From the NCBI RefSeq assembly GCF_905171765.1, contig NC_053390.1, positions 330,744,294-330,808,293 of the forward strand: 64,000 nt of DNA, in the 5' to 3' direction. Made by a program: the position numbers and the translations under genes. This document shows positions 57,601 through 64,000 of this stretch, in pieces. This DNA comes from Bufo bufo. Its lineage: Eukaryota > Chordata > Amphibia > Anura > Bufonidae. Position 1 is the stretch's first letter, and every line of letters starts with the position of its first letter. The notes under the pieces were generated by a model. It worked only from the letters and a program-made list of their open reading frames with translations. It had not been told where the DNA came from and made no database searches.

Positions 57601-60600
57601 ATCAGTGATTGAAAGCCTGTCCTCTATGACTGTGTATACAGAGATAGCTGTCAGTCACTGATAGGACCGTCTCCGGGACTTCAAAGCCCAGAATGAGCAG
57701 GAATTGAATGATATCAAATCTATACAGAGTCTTTTCATCCATATAAATCTGCGCAGCTCCTGCTGCTCTATAACATGCCGCATGCCAATTACATTGCATT
57801 TTCATGGGGACATTTTCTCTTTCTATTCATTCTGTGTTGTACCATTCCATCTAGAAATGTATGAATAAATGAACAACTGGGTTTCGCCAACTGGAGGTGC
57901 GTCCCTTGTCCAGTCACTGTTTATAGTGCCAGACTGTAAGGAAACACCCCTTAGACAAGGAGAATAGTGACCTACAGTTGTCAATGTATTTATACCTATA
58001 ACAAAGAGTTATAGGAAAATAGTTTTTGGTTATTTCATTGGGACTACAAGTACCTGATGACAGGTTGTCTTTAGGGTTCTCATGGCCACTAAGCAGAATT
58101 AGGATGTATAGCTGGCTGGGTTCTACCACTGGCTAGTCTAATGTACATGTGAAGTATTTTTTGTTATACATCAAAGATATATTGAGCAGATTCCTATTAA
58201 TTAATGAGGATATTTTTCTGCCTCCTCATATAATGTTTGTGTCTCCCACTGTTAACCGTATATCAGCACTTAGGACAAATGCTTGAGAAATGTGTTCTGA
58301 GATTTTCAGATACTTGATTCCTCAGGAAGAGCACTTCTTGTTCCAGCTAGAGGAGGGAATCGAAGCTTTGGAAGCCGCTATTGAGTACAAGAACGAGTGC
58401 ATTCAGAGTCGACAACAAGCCTTAAAGGACTCCTCTCAGATTCTCTCACAAAGTGAAGCAAACGTCGTTGAGAAGTTCAGTTCACTCTCTGCTTCAGAGA
58501 CCAGATCTGTCCTCATCAAATACTTTAATAAGGTGTGTAATTCTGTGCCACAGTTCCTATTATGTTACTATGAGAGTTGGTCTTAGGGTCCCAATATAAT
58601 ATAGAATCTATATAGATCTGTACATGGTAATAAACACATATACAGTTATTTCTTATGCCTCATGGACACGGCCGTTGCCGGCCATGGCCTGTATTGCGCC
58701 CCGTAAACAGCGGGTCCGGAATATGTGGGCACCGGCCGTGTGCTCCTCGCATCACGCATGCGGACCCATTCACTTGAATAGGTCCACAATCCGGAGCTGC
58801 GGAATGGGGGCACGGAAGCACTACGGTTCTGTCTTCTTTGTAACAACAAGTGAACAGACTGATCCCTGCCACTCTCCCAATGGTAGTCCCAGAAGCAACA
58901 AAAGGAGGTGAATTATTTAACTTTTAATCAACTATAACTAAAATCCAAAAGTTTTTGCTGAATATCTTCAAATGGTTTAACTTGCCACATCCATTTGGGA
59001 GGGGCTATACCATTCCATAGTCATCCAAAATGATACAAAATAGGGTACTTGGCGATTCCCACCCAGCTTGCAAAGTAGGAAAATAACCCTAAGGTCCTAC
59101 TATGTCCACTGTTTTGATGGGATGTCTATCGGAGCCAGATGGGAGCTGCTGTAAATAGAATAATACAATCTTATAACGGGATAATAACAGCCCATATTAA
59201 GCCCTATCAGAGGGTACTATGCTGGCTCTGTTTTATCTAACCACAGAGCACCCACCCTGACATGGGAAACCCCGTATGGAGCTTGTCCGTAGTTAAGGAT
59301 TGCCCTATGTTGCTCTAGCCTATCATCCCTACATGCATGTTTCACACTTGCTCCTTAGGGTGTATAGAATAGCTTAGGCTAGTTTCACACTAGCATGGCA
59401 GGGAACAGCCTGCCAGAGCTCTAAGGATCTGGCATTGCCAGAAGCTGCCTGAATGCCCGCCAGCCCCATTAACTGTAATGGGGACCAGCAGAGATACAGC
59501 CGCAACCTGGCAAATATGCCAATAATTGGCTGAAAAATACAGCTGAGCGCATCTCCACCAGTCCCCATTATAGTTAATGGGGCTGGCGGGCATTCAGGCA
59601 GCTTCTAGCAATGCCGGATTCCGAGAGCTCTGGTTGGGAACAGTTTGCCCGAAGTCTCAAGCGATAGTGTGAAACTAGCCTTAGGGGCAATAATGAAAAT
59701 AACGGGGTGGATAGATGCAAACTACCAGGGCTTCTTGTAGTCACCTTCTGCTGATGGTGATAACTTATCTAACAGCAGAGCTACAAGTTACACTAGTGAC
59801 GTGACATAAGTGGCAGCAGGCACTTATTGTGTGCCGGCAGCACTCTCCATTGTGTCAGCTTCCCGCATGGCAAGCTGCAGTGACATCATAACACCAGGTC
59901 TTGTGAGACAGTGGGAGGAGAGGTTGTAAGCTGACATGCAGTTTTCTTAGCTGAGCGGAGCAGGCAGAAGCAGGAGCCCGCGCCGCTAATCCTGGCATAG
60001 TAGATGGGTACTGCTGCCCATTCATAAAATGAGTTCTCCGTACACTGCTGACAGCTCAGCAGTGTAGGGAGAACTGAGTTTTAGCGCACCAGTGAATGGT
60101 GCGCTTTAGGGATGAAAAAGTACAGTAAAATACTAAATTAATAAAGTATATTACAAAAAGATTTTTTAGGGGGTTAGGGACAACATATTAAAAGTTAGTG
60201 TAAAAGTTTAGTTACTTTTTAATTAAAGGATAACTGTCATGTGTTCATCAAAAAATAAATTTTAGCATAAGTTACTTGCTGCAGCAGCATTATGTATAAA
60301 ACAATCTTTAGTTTCTTCACTTACCACTGTTTTCCTTGAGTTTTTCTCTTAGTTACCGCTGTTTAAACATTTACAATACGAGGACCTTCTTAAGATGGCT
60401 CCTCTGCCAGTTCTCTGAGGCCAAAACTGCTTTCCCTCACTTCCCATACACACTTGCTGTAGCCAGCCGCTCCCTGCCAGCCAATCAGATTGGATTACTG
60501 AGAGACACGCCTCCTCACTCTTAAGCCTAATGCAGGCATGCAGTGTGAAGGACCGCCCCTCCGTCTTCTGTTCACATTAAATTAGGAGACAGATGAGCCA

Positions 60601-63600
60601 TAGCAACGGTCTTTTGAGGGAGCAGTGGAAAAGGACAAATAAAAAAAATATGACAGTTACCCTTTACAGACAGTTCAGAGTGGACAAAATGGATAGCATC
60701 CTGGTTGGATTCATGCTTAATCCACCCATGGGCTCTTTCACACTTGCGTTGTTGGGATCCGGCGTGCACTTCCGTTGCCGGAGGTGCCCGCCGGATCCGT
60801 AACACCGCAAGTGAACTGAAAGCATTTGAAGACTGATCAGTCTTCAAAATGCGTTCAGTGTTACTATGGCAGCCAGGACGCTATTAAAGTCCTGGTTGCC
60901 ATGGTAGTGGTGGGGAGCGGGGGAGCAGTGTGCTTGCCGCCCGTGCGGCTCCCGGGGTGGCGTCGGGGCGCCCCATGCGCATGGATCGCACGATCCATGC
61001 GCGTGGGGCGCCCTGGCGTCGCTCTGGGGGGGCCGCGCGGACGGTGGGTGTGCTGCTCCCCCGCTCCCCACTACACTTTACCATGGCAGACAGGACTTTA
61101 GTGTCCTGGCAGCCATGGTAACCATTCAGAAAAAGCTGAACGTCAGATCCGAAACGATGTTTAGCTTAAGGCCGGATCCGGATTAATGTCTTTCAATGGG
61201 CATTAATTCCGGATTCGGCCTTGCGGCAAGTGTTCAGGATTTTTGGCCGGAGCAAAAAGCGCAGAATGCTGCGGTATTTTCTCCGGCCAAAAAACGTTCC
61301 AATCCTGAACTGAAGACATCCTGATGCATGCTGAACGGATTTCTCTCCAATCAGAATGCATTAGGATTCATAGTCGCACATTCATAGTCGCAGGTGCACA
61401 TCCATAAAGCTAGCATGCAGGAAGCAAACAAAAAAAGGTATGGCTGCACAACATCGCACATACAAATAAGAATACTGGGGAATAGGGATTATTCTGAATT
61501 AAAGTGGTATTATACCTACTATACATTAAAAGAATAGAAGCTCTTTGTGCACATATTTGATCAAATGTGTGTCGGGCCCATCTACCAGGCGTCAAGGAGG
61601 GTTAAAGACGGCAGATATTTTCTCTGGCAGGCTGATAACAGAGAGAAGTAGCTGGTAAGAATCCATGTGTGCATTATATATATTAGATATAATGAAATAA
61701 GATGTGCGAGAGTCATGGCTGTCAACCTTGCGTTTAATCTTGCCACAGCAATGGATATTGTATAAAACAGTTTATTTAAGCTACCTGGTGATAGCGTCCT
61801 TAACCTAAAAATCCAACAAGCCTCCCTCTGTAAAATGGTGTGGTTCCAATTACCGGCCACACGCCGGAGGTTTGACTAATTCCATGCCTACAAATTTAAG
61901 ACAATAATGGTCACTCCCATGAACACGATGGTATGGGGGTATCACTTTGTTATCATTGTCACCCAAATGTTCTCTAGTGCGTCAAAACTCACAAATAGTT
62001 TTTTCCAACGTATTCCATCTTGAAGGTGCAGATAGTTTTATAGACCACCCCATGGTTTACAGGCGATGCAGCCTGAAGCAACCCTTTTTGTCTATCCAGC
62101 CATGTACTTGGTGGTGTAGGTGCCTAGTGGCTATGAACCAAATGGTCCCTTAAACAGCTGCTTCGACTGTATGTGATCTGTGGTTGGTCCCCTGTGCTGA
62201 TGTCCTTATCCATTTGTTTAGCAACTATCAGTCTGGCTCTATCTGCTACCCCATCGTAGGCAGTGATTATACAAATTTGACATTCTTGCACGTGCCTGGT
62301 TTTTGCTCAGTAACTGTGTACGGTCACTGGCTAGGGATGTCCAATATGCTGTATACCCCTGCTAAAAAGGAATGGGTGACTGCTTTGCTAACGTAAGAGA
62401 GAGATGAAATCCTTTAGATTTATATGTCTGGGAAAGGGAGGGCATGGTGATTATTCTCATGTAAACCTGAGACCTATGAGATTGTTAAGTGCTTTTACGA
62501 ATTGGTTAAAGGATTCCTTAGTCCCATTCCAAATGACGAAAATGTCATCTATATATCTGTCCCCCATTGTGGCAGATTCTATGCCCTCCAACAAATTCTC
62601 CCCAAACAAATGACTATAAAGCCTTGACATCAGTGCTGGCTAGCCATGATTCCTCCCCACTAATGCCCAATAAATCCATGCTGTCCTTGGTGGTAATGCA
62701 GCAACAAAGGGGGCCTGGATACGGTCAGTGTAGATACTGAGATTCTGACTTATGCTGCCATGTCCTGATACTATATATCTACCCCTTAAGGGTTTAAGAC
62801 CCTTCCGAATCTCGAGTAGACTGTAGAAAGTGGCCACTGCTGGATGTTGTGAGGGTATAAGAAATCAAATTCCTCCACTTAGATGAGTCTCTGTGACACA
62901 AAGCTTGAGACAATAGGTCTTTTAATTCTCTTGTAAATTCATTAGTGGGGTCTGATGAAAGGACCCCATAACAATCCTTATCCCTGGGGAGGAACTCGTA
63001 CATTTCCAGCGGCTGCCTGAAACACTGGTTGTGAGGTGTCTTGGACCTCCACCAAGCTGATATTGATGACATGTCCCGAGGATAAGCCGTCAATCTTTAA
63101 GTCCAGATTATATATTTTTTTTTATTGCTTTGCTTCTCCTGGAGATAATCTGAGATCTGTCTGTCCCTGGTGAAATATCTTGTCTGTTTTCCCAGGTCAA
63201 ACACGCCTATTAATGGTAGTGTCGTCTCACAGGAGAACTCTTATCTGTGGCCATTTTAAAGGGGTTGTCCAAGGTGTTTTTGTATTTCTTTAAACTTCTG
63301 GGAGGCTGATAAAATAATGAACAATCTCATCTTTCCAACCCCTTCCGTTCCAGCACCGTTCTCTTCCCCCAGGCTGCCAGTAACATCATTTTGGCTGCAG
63401 CAGTGACATCGCTTACATCACTGTAGCCAATCCCTCCACAAATGGCAAAATAACTTGGAAAACCACAAAAGAAGAATTATGAATGTCAGCACATTCTGTA
63501 AATTGACAGTGATTTGCTGTATGTATTTGTTTTAGGTGGTAAACCTACGAGAAACAGAACGGAAATTGCAGATACATGCAGAAGAATTGGCCATGAAGGT

Positions 63601-63734
63601 GTCGGAGCAGGAGAACTTGGTGAGGGAGCTGGAGTCGGCCTTAGAGCATCTTACCTTGCAAAATGACAGACGCTTAATGCAACAACAAAGGGAACATGAA
63701 CAAAAGACTCAGCTTCTGTTACAGCAGGTTAAAG
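29601..63734 (+). CDS. KIF27: KIF27 kinesin, 15 coding exons, 3' end beyond the window
   Basis: This is a plus-end kinesin of the KIF27/KIF7 group; KIF27 is linked to motile cilia, while its paralogue KIF7 acts in Hedgehog signalling. I join 29601-29898, 31173-31373, 34034-34983, 36688-36831, 37920-38120, 39272-39462, 43807-43907, 43998-44153, 50478-50683, 50918-51115, 52546-52659, 56036-56212, 57120-57335, 58326-58532 and 63536-63734. The sum is 3,559 bases, 1,186 codons plus one base, with every junction in phase. The motor holds the P-loop GQTGSGKT (residues 84-91), switch I NERSSRSH (201-208) and switch II DLAGSE (241-246). After about residue 350 it is mostly charged coiled coil. Wording such as [20 protein letters not shown] fits KIF27 better than KIF7. 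Human KIF27 has about 1,400 residues, so roughly 200 are outside. HNRNPK upstream in the same sense supports orthology. Confidence 0.95.
30455..30565. repeat. Retroelement tail with CGAAAGCTTGCAAAT motif
   Basis: On the minus strand it reads gtgctccgaaagcttgcaaa, then tgattagccaataaaaggta, then tcacttttgac. This tail is very common in vertebrate Penelope-like retroelement copies. It lies in KIF27 intron 2. Confidence 0.55.
30634..30676. repeat. (AT)n microsatellite
   Basis: About 21 AT dinucleotides in KIF27 intron 2. Confidence 0.9.
30794..30966. mobile_element. 173-bp palindromic MITE (TAGTGTTGAG ends)
   Basis: tagtgttgagtgaac at the left is mirrored by gttcgctcaacacta at the right, and the arms (gttcggcgtctaaagttcgg) pair almost perfectly. 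No coding capacity. Confidence 0.88.
31173..31373 (+). CDS. KIF27: KIF27 exon 3: motor domain
   Basis: Residues 100-167. Encodes [20 protein letters not shown] and [19 protein letters not shown], the central kinesin motor strand/loop region. Acceptor ttgtatttctag, donor gtgccg; it ends one base into the Val codon completed by exon 4. Confidence 0.96.
31820..32545. mobile_element. TTAA-flanked MITE between two ends of another MITE
   Basis: TTAA-AGTGGTTCTCTGGG is on the left and CCGGAGAACCACT-TTAA on the right. Both arms carry gatgacctatcctcaggata and a mirrored block around cagcagtgagcaggaag. The outer flanks are inverted copies of another family end (AGGGCGTCTGTCAGCAGATT) on both sides. Located in KIF27 intron 3. 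Confidence 0.8.
34034..34983 (+). CDS. KIF27: KIF27 exon 4: motor C-terminal half and neck
   Basis: This 950-bp exon encodes residues 167-483. It contains switch I ([15 protein letters not shown]), switch II ([20 protein letters not shown]), the relay region [15 protein letters not shown], and the motor end [17 protein letters not shown]. The neck and first coiled-coil region follow. It ends in LKRELKKCQ before gtatgg. The reading frame stays open past 34,983 to 35,052, but that part is intron. Confidence 0.97.
35186..36359. mobile_element. MITE split by a partial Harbinger copy
   Basis: AAAGGCTATGTACACCTT on the left is mirrored by aaggtgtacatagccttt on the right, with internal ggctaaaaataat-type arms as in 7,435-7,847. 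A partial Harbinger MITE (35,428-35,762, GGATCCGCTCAGAATGCATC to gcgagtgtgacagtagcc) lies inside. KIF27 intron 4. Confidence 0.65.
36356..36556. mobile_element. TTAA-flanked palindromic MITE, 201 bp
   Basis: TTAA-AGAGCTTGTCCAGGTTCAG is mirrored by CTGAATCCAGACAACCCC-TTTAA. The arms share ggcagcccctctgagatgag and its inverse. Part of another copy starts at about 44,868. Confidence 0.85.
36688..36831 (+). CDS. KIF27: KIF27 exon 5: coiled coil
   Basis: Residues 484-531, from [20 protein letters not shown] to HSKNLQ, a heptad-rich acidic coiled coil. Acceptor attcaag, donor gtacag; both junctions fall between codons. Homologous to the CVLAADEVVF region of human KIF27. Confidence 0.93.
36832..37919. 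other. KIF27 intron 5, no clear element
   Basis: No additional exon is seen. The 37,700-37,840 stretch (catttactatgctaaaata, cttaataaatgtgcccc) resembles short repeat sequence also found near 26,390 and 26,990. Confidence 0.4.
37920..38120 (+). CDS. KIF27: KIF27 exon 6: coiled coil and basic linker
   Basis: Residues 532-598: [20 protein letters not shown], then a Ser/Arg-rich linker [20 protein letters not shown] and RK. Acceptor tctttttag, donor gtgagg. It keeps phase with exons 5 and 7. Confidence 0.93.
38883..39235. mobile_element. MITE with mirrored ends in KIF27 intron 6
   Basis: ggtctccaggaatgatttgaat on the left is matched in reverse by aaaataattcctggagaac on the right; ccagtaacccgtcctagaag and cattctagggcaggttgctgg mirror inside. 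Confidence 0.65.
39272..39462 (+). CDS. KIF27: KIF27 exon 7: conserved [19 protein letters not shown] segment
   Basis: Residues 599-661 plus two bases. [20 protein letters not shown], then [20 protein letters not shown], is highly conserved with human KIF27 and is followed by an acidic tail. Acceptor catcctag, donor gtgatg. The two leftover bases AG are completed by the first base of exon 8. Confidence 0.94.
40139..41076. repeat. MITE-like repeat with CTAGAGATGAGCGAAC ends
   Basis: actagagatgagcgaacttt at the left and gattcggtcatctctagc at the right look like inverted ends of a long dispersed repeat. The interior is unassigned. KIF27 intron 7. Confidence 0.5.
42181..42428. mobile_element. 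248-bp hAT MITE with perfect 8-bp TSD
   Basis: The element starts CAGGGGCGAATTGGCC and ends CAGTCCGCCCCTG, flanked by gttaccta at 42,173-42,180 and 42,429-42,436. The same end sequences occur in the nested element at 22,408-23,932. Confidence 0.92.
42757..43550. mobile_element. TTAA MITE interrupted by another TTAA MITE
   Basis: The outer ends TTAA-AGGAGATGGACACTGTCGG and ctgtccataggtatccatgg-CCTTTAA enclose mirrored arms (gcattctactaattttgagc and gcccaaaataagtagaatgc). The copy is split at a TTAA by the element at 43,017-43,332. Confidence 0.75.
43017..43332. mobile_element. Inner TTAA MITE, 316-bp palindrome
   Basis: TTAA-AGGGATTCTGTCAGCTAG and ccagctgacagaatcccttt-TTAA are the ends. The arms mirror tatgcaaatgagg and cctcatttgcatata, so two octamer ATGCAAAT motifs face each other. 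Confidence 0.88.
43807..43907 (+). CDS. KIF27: KIF27 exon 8: short 101-bp exon
   Basis: Found by frame repair: exon 7 ends two bases into a codon and exon 9 needs one leading base. Between aattttcccgtag and the donor gtaacg lies a frame with exactly that phasing, reading [20 protein letters not shown] and then [14 protein letters not shown]. It aligns loosely with the RSRSWIQKPDS segment of human KIF27. The sequence is less conserved than its neighbours, as expected for a linker. Confidence 0.8.
43998..44153 (+). CDS. KIF27: KIF27 exon 9: coiled coil
   Basis: Residues 696-747 plus one base: [20 protein letters not shown], then [20 protein letters not shown], then ELIKDLAKT. Acceptor tgttccag, donor gtaagg. 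It aligns with the QESQELNLQKLKNSE region of human KIF27. Confidence 0.94.
45432..45482 (-). ncRNA. Hammerhead-ribozyme-like motif, left arm
   Basis: On the minus strand: GTCCC, then CTGATGA, a 24-nt stem II region, then GAAA, TGC, and GTC followed by GGGAC. Stem I (GTCCC/GGGAC) is intact. This copy has T instead of C after GAAA. Stem II is not well paired. Confidence 0.55.
45743..45793 (+). ncRNA. Hammerhead-ribozyme-like motif, right arm
   Basis: On the plus strand: stem I GTCCC at 45,743-45,747, core CTGATGA at 45,748-45,754, core GAAA at 45,779-45,782, then CGC and the GTC cleavage triplet at 45,786-45,788, followed by GGGAC (45,789-45,793), which closes stem I. Stem III would be only one or two pairs, as described for minimal hammerheads of Penelope-like elements. 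Stem II looks degraded, so self-cleavage is doubtful. Confidence 0.6.
47305..47457. repeat. Truncated TTAA MITE end
   Basis: TTAA-AGGGAATGTGTCACCGAG begins a MITE whose other end is not visible; it is abutted by the next repeat at 47,458. Confidence 0.5.
47458..48510. repeat. Older DNA-transposon-like repeat, interrupted
   Basis: It starts ttaaccacctcagctaccct. Internal mirrored segments include gatgggcatagtgagttcat and atgaactcactatgcccatc, and agttgggcaatgtgtggggt. It is cut by the insertion at 48,525-50,368 and seems to resume at about 50,383. Class not determined. Confidence 0.55.
48525..50368. mobile_element. Second inverted-repeat insertion with 14-bp TSD, 1.84 kb
   Basis: atatgtaaaaagac is at 48,511-48,524 and 50,369-50,382. 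The left arm (about 48,624-49,388) and right arm (about 49,628-50,368) are reverse complements with a few indels, separated by a spacer of about 240 bp. The left side has about 100 bp more than the right. The paired minus/plus frames starting [15 protein letters not shown] are palindrome by-products. KIF27 intron 9. Confidence 0.85.
49583..49624 (-). ncRNA. Hammerhead-ribozyme-like motif in the spacer
   Basis: On the minus strand: CCCA, CTGATGA, one extra A, stem II GGAGC-AGTAC-GCTCT, GAAA, CGC, and GTA followed by TGGG. Stem I (CCCA/TGGG) and stem II (5 pairs, one G-T) both form, and GTA is an allowed NUH cleavage triplet. The extra A between the core and stem II departs from consensus. Confidence 0.6.
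50478..50683 (+). CDS. KIF27: KIF27 exon 10: coiled coil
   Basis: Residues 748-816: [20 protein letters not shown], then [20 protein letters not shown], ending in AAKLKMQ. Acceptor gaattttag, donor gtatga. Strong match to the KQYSLKVTKLEHDAEQAKVE region of human KIF27. Confidence 0.96.
50918..51115 (+). CDS. KIF27: KIF27 exon 11: coiled coil
   Basis: Residues 817-882: [20 protein letters not shown] to [11 protein letters not shown]. Acceptor tctcaccag, donor gtaagt. Both junctions fall between codons. Rich in Gln, Lys and Glu heptads. Confidence 0.95.
51475..52458. mobile_element. Nested TTAA MITEs with C22 tract in a palindrome
   Basis: Outer ends: TTAA-CAGGAAACCGTCATCAGG and cctggtgacaggtcccc-TTTAA. 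Inside, 51,772-52,062 is a palindrome (actagaagttatgattgaat and attcagtcataacttctagt) whose arms end in a G8 run and a run of 22 C at 51,941-51,962. A related copy is at 39,540-39,910. KIF27 intron 11. Confidence 0.7.
52546..52659 (+). CDS. KIF27: KIF27 exon 12: coiled coil and basic patch
   Basis: Residues 883-920: [20 protein letters not shown], then [18 protein letters not shown]. Acceptor tgttcag, donor gtgagg. This stretch resembles the matching part of human KIF7 (EQQQKILKIKTEEIAA) more than human KIF27, which has diverged here. Confidence 0.9.
53534..53909. mobile_element. TTAA-flanked MITE in KIF27 intron 12
   Basis: TTAA-AGGGGTTCTCTGAGACTGG on the left and tctcagtctcggataactcc-TTTAA on the right. 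The interior has mirrored taccggaagtctgacagcc-like sequence. No transposase. Confidence 0.75.
54100..55490. other. KIF27 intron 12, unassigned repeat sequence
   Basis: No exon seen. About 54,180-54,480 resembles the retroelement-like sequence at 19,434-20,340. About 54,770-55,150 contains agagaggggctggagaccaa and is unassigned. Confidence 0.35.
55497..55803. mobile_element. MITE with GGTTTTCCAGTCC / GGTTGGACAACCCC ends
   Basis: aatgggttttccagtccc on the left and gggttggacaacccctttaa on the right are imperfect inverted ends of the AAAGGGGTTGTCC family. Confidence 0.6.
56036..56212 (+). CDS. KIF27: KIF27 exon 13: conserved [14 protein letters not shown] coiled coil
   Basis: Residues 921-979: [20 protein letters not shown], then [20 protein letters not shown], ending in KKLRSSQ. 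Acceptor ttcattcag, donor gtatgg. One of the best-conserved stalk segments of KIF27 and KIF7. Confidence 0.97.
57120..57335 (+). CDS. KIF27: KIF27 exon 14: coiled coil
   Basis: Residues 980-1051: [20 protein letters not shown] to [15 protein letters not shown]. Acceptor ttttcttag, donor gtaggc. It aligns with ALNTDSLKISTRLNLLEQEL of human KIF27. Confidence 0.97.
57420..57850. repeat. Palindromic MITE-like repeat, KIF27 intron 14
   Basis: gctcattctgggctttgaag, then tcc on the left is mirrored by ggacttcaaagcccagaatg, then agc on the right, and gcatgttatagagcaggag by gctgctctataacatgcc. Confidence 0.75.
58326..58532 (+). CDS. KIF27: KIF27 exon 15: conserved [16 protein letters not shown] segment
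   Basis: Residues 1052-1120: [20 protein letters not shown] to [11 protein letters not shown]. Acceptor gattcctcag, donor gtgtgt. It matches the diagnostic KIF27 segment almost residue for residue. Confidence 0.97.
58653..58860. repeat. Partial Harbinger-like MITE
   Basis: Starts tgcctcatggacacggccgt with mirrored gccggccatggcctg; no clear right end. KIF27 intron 15. Confidence 0.45.
59377..59680. mobile_element. Full-length PIF/Harbinger MITE with TTA duplication
   Basis: GGCTAGTTTCACACTAGCA and the inverted GATAGTGTGAAACTAGCC are flanked by TTA at 59,374-59,376 and 59,681-59,683. The arms mirror gcccgccagccccattaact. Confidence 0.9.
60223..60666. mobile_element. TTAA-type MITE (AGGATAACTGTCAT ends)
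   Basis: TTAA-AGGATAACTGTCATGTG on the left and atatgacagttaccctttac on the right. The right TTAA has decayed. Confidence 0.7.
60728..61360. repeat. Harbinger-like repeat with GC-rich inner palindrome
   Basis: ggctctttcacacttgcg begins it. An inner palindrome (about 60,885-61,115) has ggggagcgggggagcagtgt and its inverse on either side of catggatcgcacgatccatg. It gives long GC-rich frames on both strands that are not genes. Confidence 0.65.
61560..63110 (-). pseudogene. Penelope-like element, decayed reverse transcriptase and tail
   Basis: The minus strand encodes, in broken frames, the order typical of Penelope-like retroelements: [20 protein letters not shown] (about 62,950), then [20 protein letters not shown] (about 62,725-62,783), [16 protein letters not shown], the RT active site YIDDIF with YIDD at 62,544-62,555, then [20 protein letters not shown], and the C-terminal [20 protein letters not shown] (about 61,780-61,835) that follows the GIY-YIG endonuclease. 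Stops and frameshifts show it is dead. Located in KIF27 intron 15, antisense to the gene. Confidence 0.85.
63257..63480. repeat. Partial TTAA MITE in KIF27 intron 15
   Basis: ttttaaaggggttgtccaag starts the familiar AAAGGGGTTGTCC family; the right end is only suggested by ggaaaaccacaaaag. Confidence 0.5.
63536..63734 (+). CDS. KIF27: KIF27 exon 16: last coding exon in the window
   Basis: Residues 1121-1186 plus one base: [20 protein letters not shown] to [14 protein letters not shown]. Acceptor tttgttttag, donor gtaagg. It matches the VVNLREAERK to HEQKMQLLLHHFK region of human KIF27. The next exon is beyond 64,000. The rest of the window, 63,735-64,000, is intron with nothing recognised. 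Confidence 0.96.
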
Positions 63735-64000
63735 GTAAGGCAGTTGCTGATGAAGAGTAAACGTATGGCGGTCTATAGTATAAAGGAAATTACAAACACA
63801 CTAAATCCATACAAAGTATAGCCACATGGATGTAATAATAAAATAAAGAAAGCTGAGGACAAAAAACAGTCATTCACTTTTTGACCCATGAAAGCAATTT
63901 TAAAGTCTGAGATACGAGAGGAGTATATTTTCCAGCAGTCTTCTGAGATTGCTGTTATTCTCAGTCTGTGGAAAACATGGCAAAGCTTTTGTCAGTTTTT

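Overview
This is a vertebrate nuclear genome window, almost certainly from an anuran amphibian. The genes are intron-rich and vertebrate-like, and the spacer is packed with repeats typical of frogs and toads: PIF/Harbinger, hAT and TTAA-type MITEs, long foldback elements, CR1, Tc1/mariner, DIRS-like and Penelope-like elements. The species cannot be fixed from the sequence alone.

Layout. Positions 1-3,720 hold the 3' end of HNRNPK on the + strand: a 16-bp microexon, a linker exon, the third KH-domain exon, then a last intron that carries the conserved miR-7 hairpin and leads to two tandemly duplicated terminal acceptors encoding alternative C-termini. A long 3' UTR with a 24-nt C tract follows. 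From about 3.7 to 25.3 kb there is no gene that I can support. This stretch is a mosaic of mobile elements, many nested and several with visible target-site duplications. About 25.4-25.54 kb is the GC-rich promoter and non-coding first exon of KIF27, with a 14-bp match to the RFX X-box. KIF27 then runs on the + strand to the window edge. I place 15 coding exons between 29,601 and 63,734, giving 1,186 in-frame codons plus one base: the whole kinesin motor and most of the coiled-coil stalk. The last exons lie beyond the window.

How it fits together. HNRNPK followed by KIF27 in the same orientation matches the mammalian order, except that QNG1 (C9orf64), which lies between them in human, is not visible here. 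HNRNPK is a poly(C)-binding RNA regulator and the host of miR-7. KIF27 is a kinesin of the KIF27/KIF7 group linked to motile cilia, so an RFX site at its promoter is expected.

Most unusual observations. KIF27 intron 9 (my numbering) carries two large inverted-repeat insertions of about 1.37 and 1.84 kb. Each is flanked by a 14-bp target-site duplication and each holds a hammerhead-ribozyme-like core near its centre of symmetry. A decayed Penelope-like reverse transcriptase gene, a family known to carry hammerhead ribozymes, lies in intron 15. I infer that the palindromes are non-autonomous products of Penelope-type retrotransposition. All exon and repeat boundaries were read by eye from splice signals, reading frame and terminal repeats; no alignment was run.
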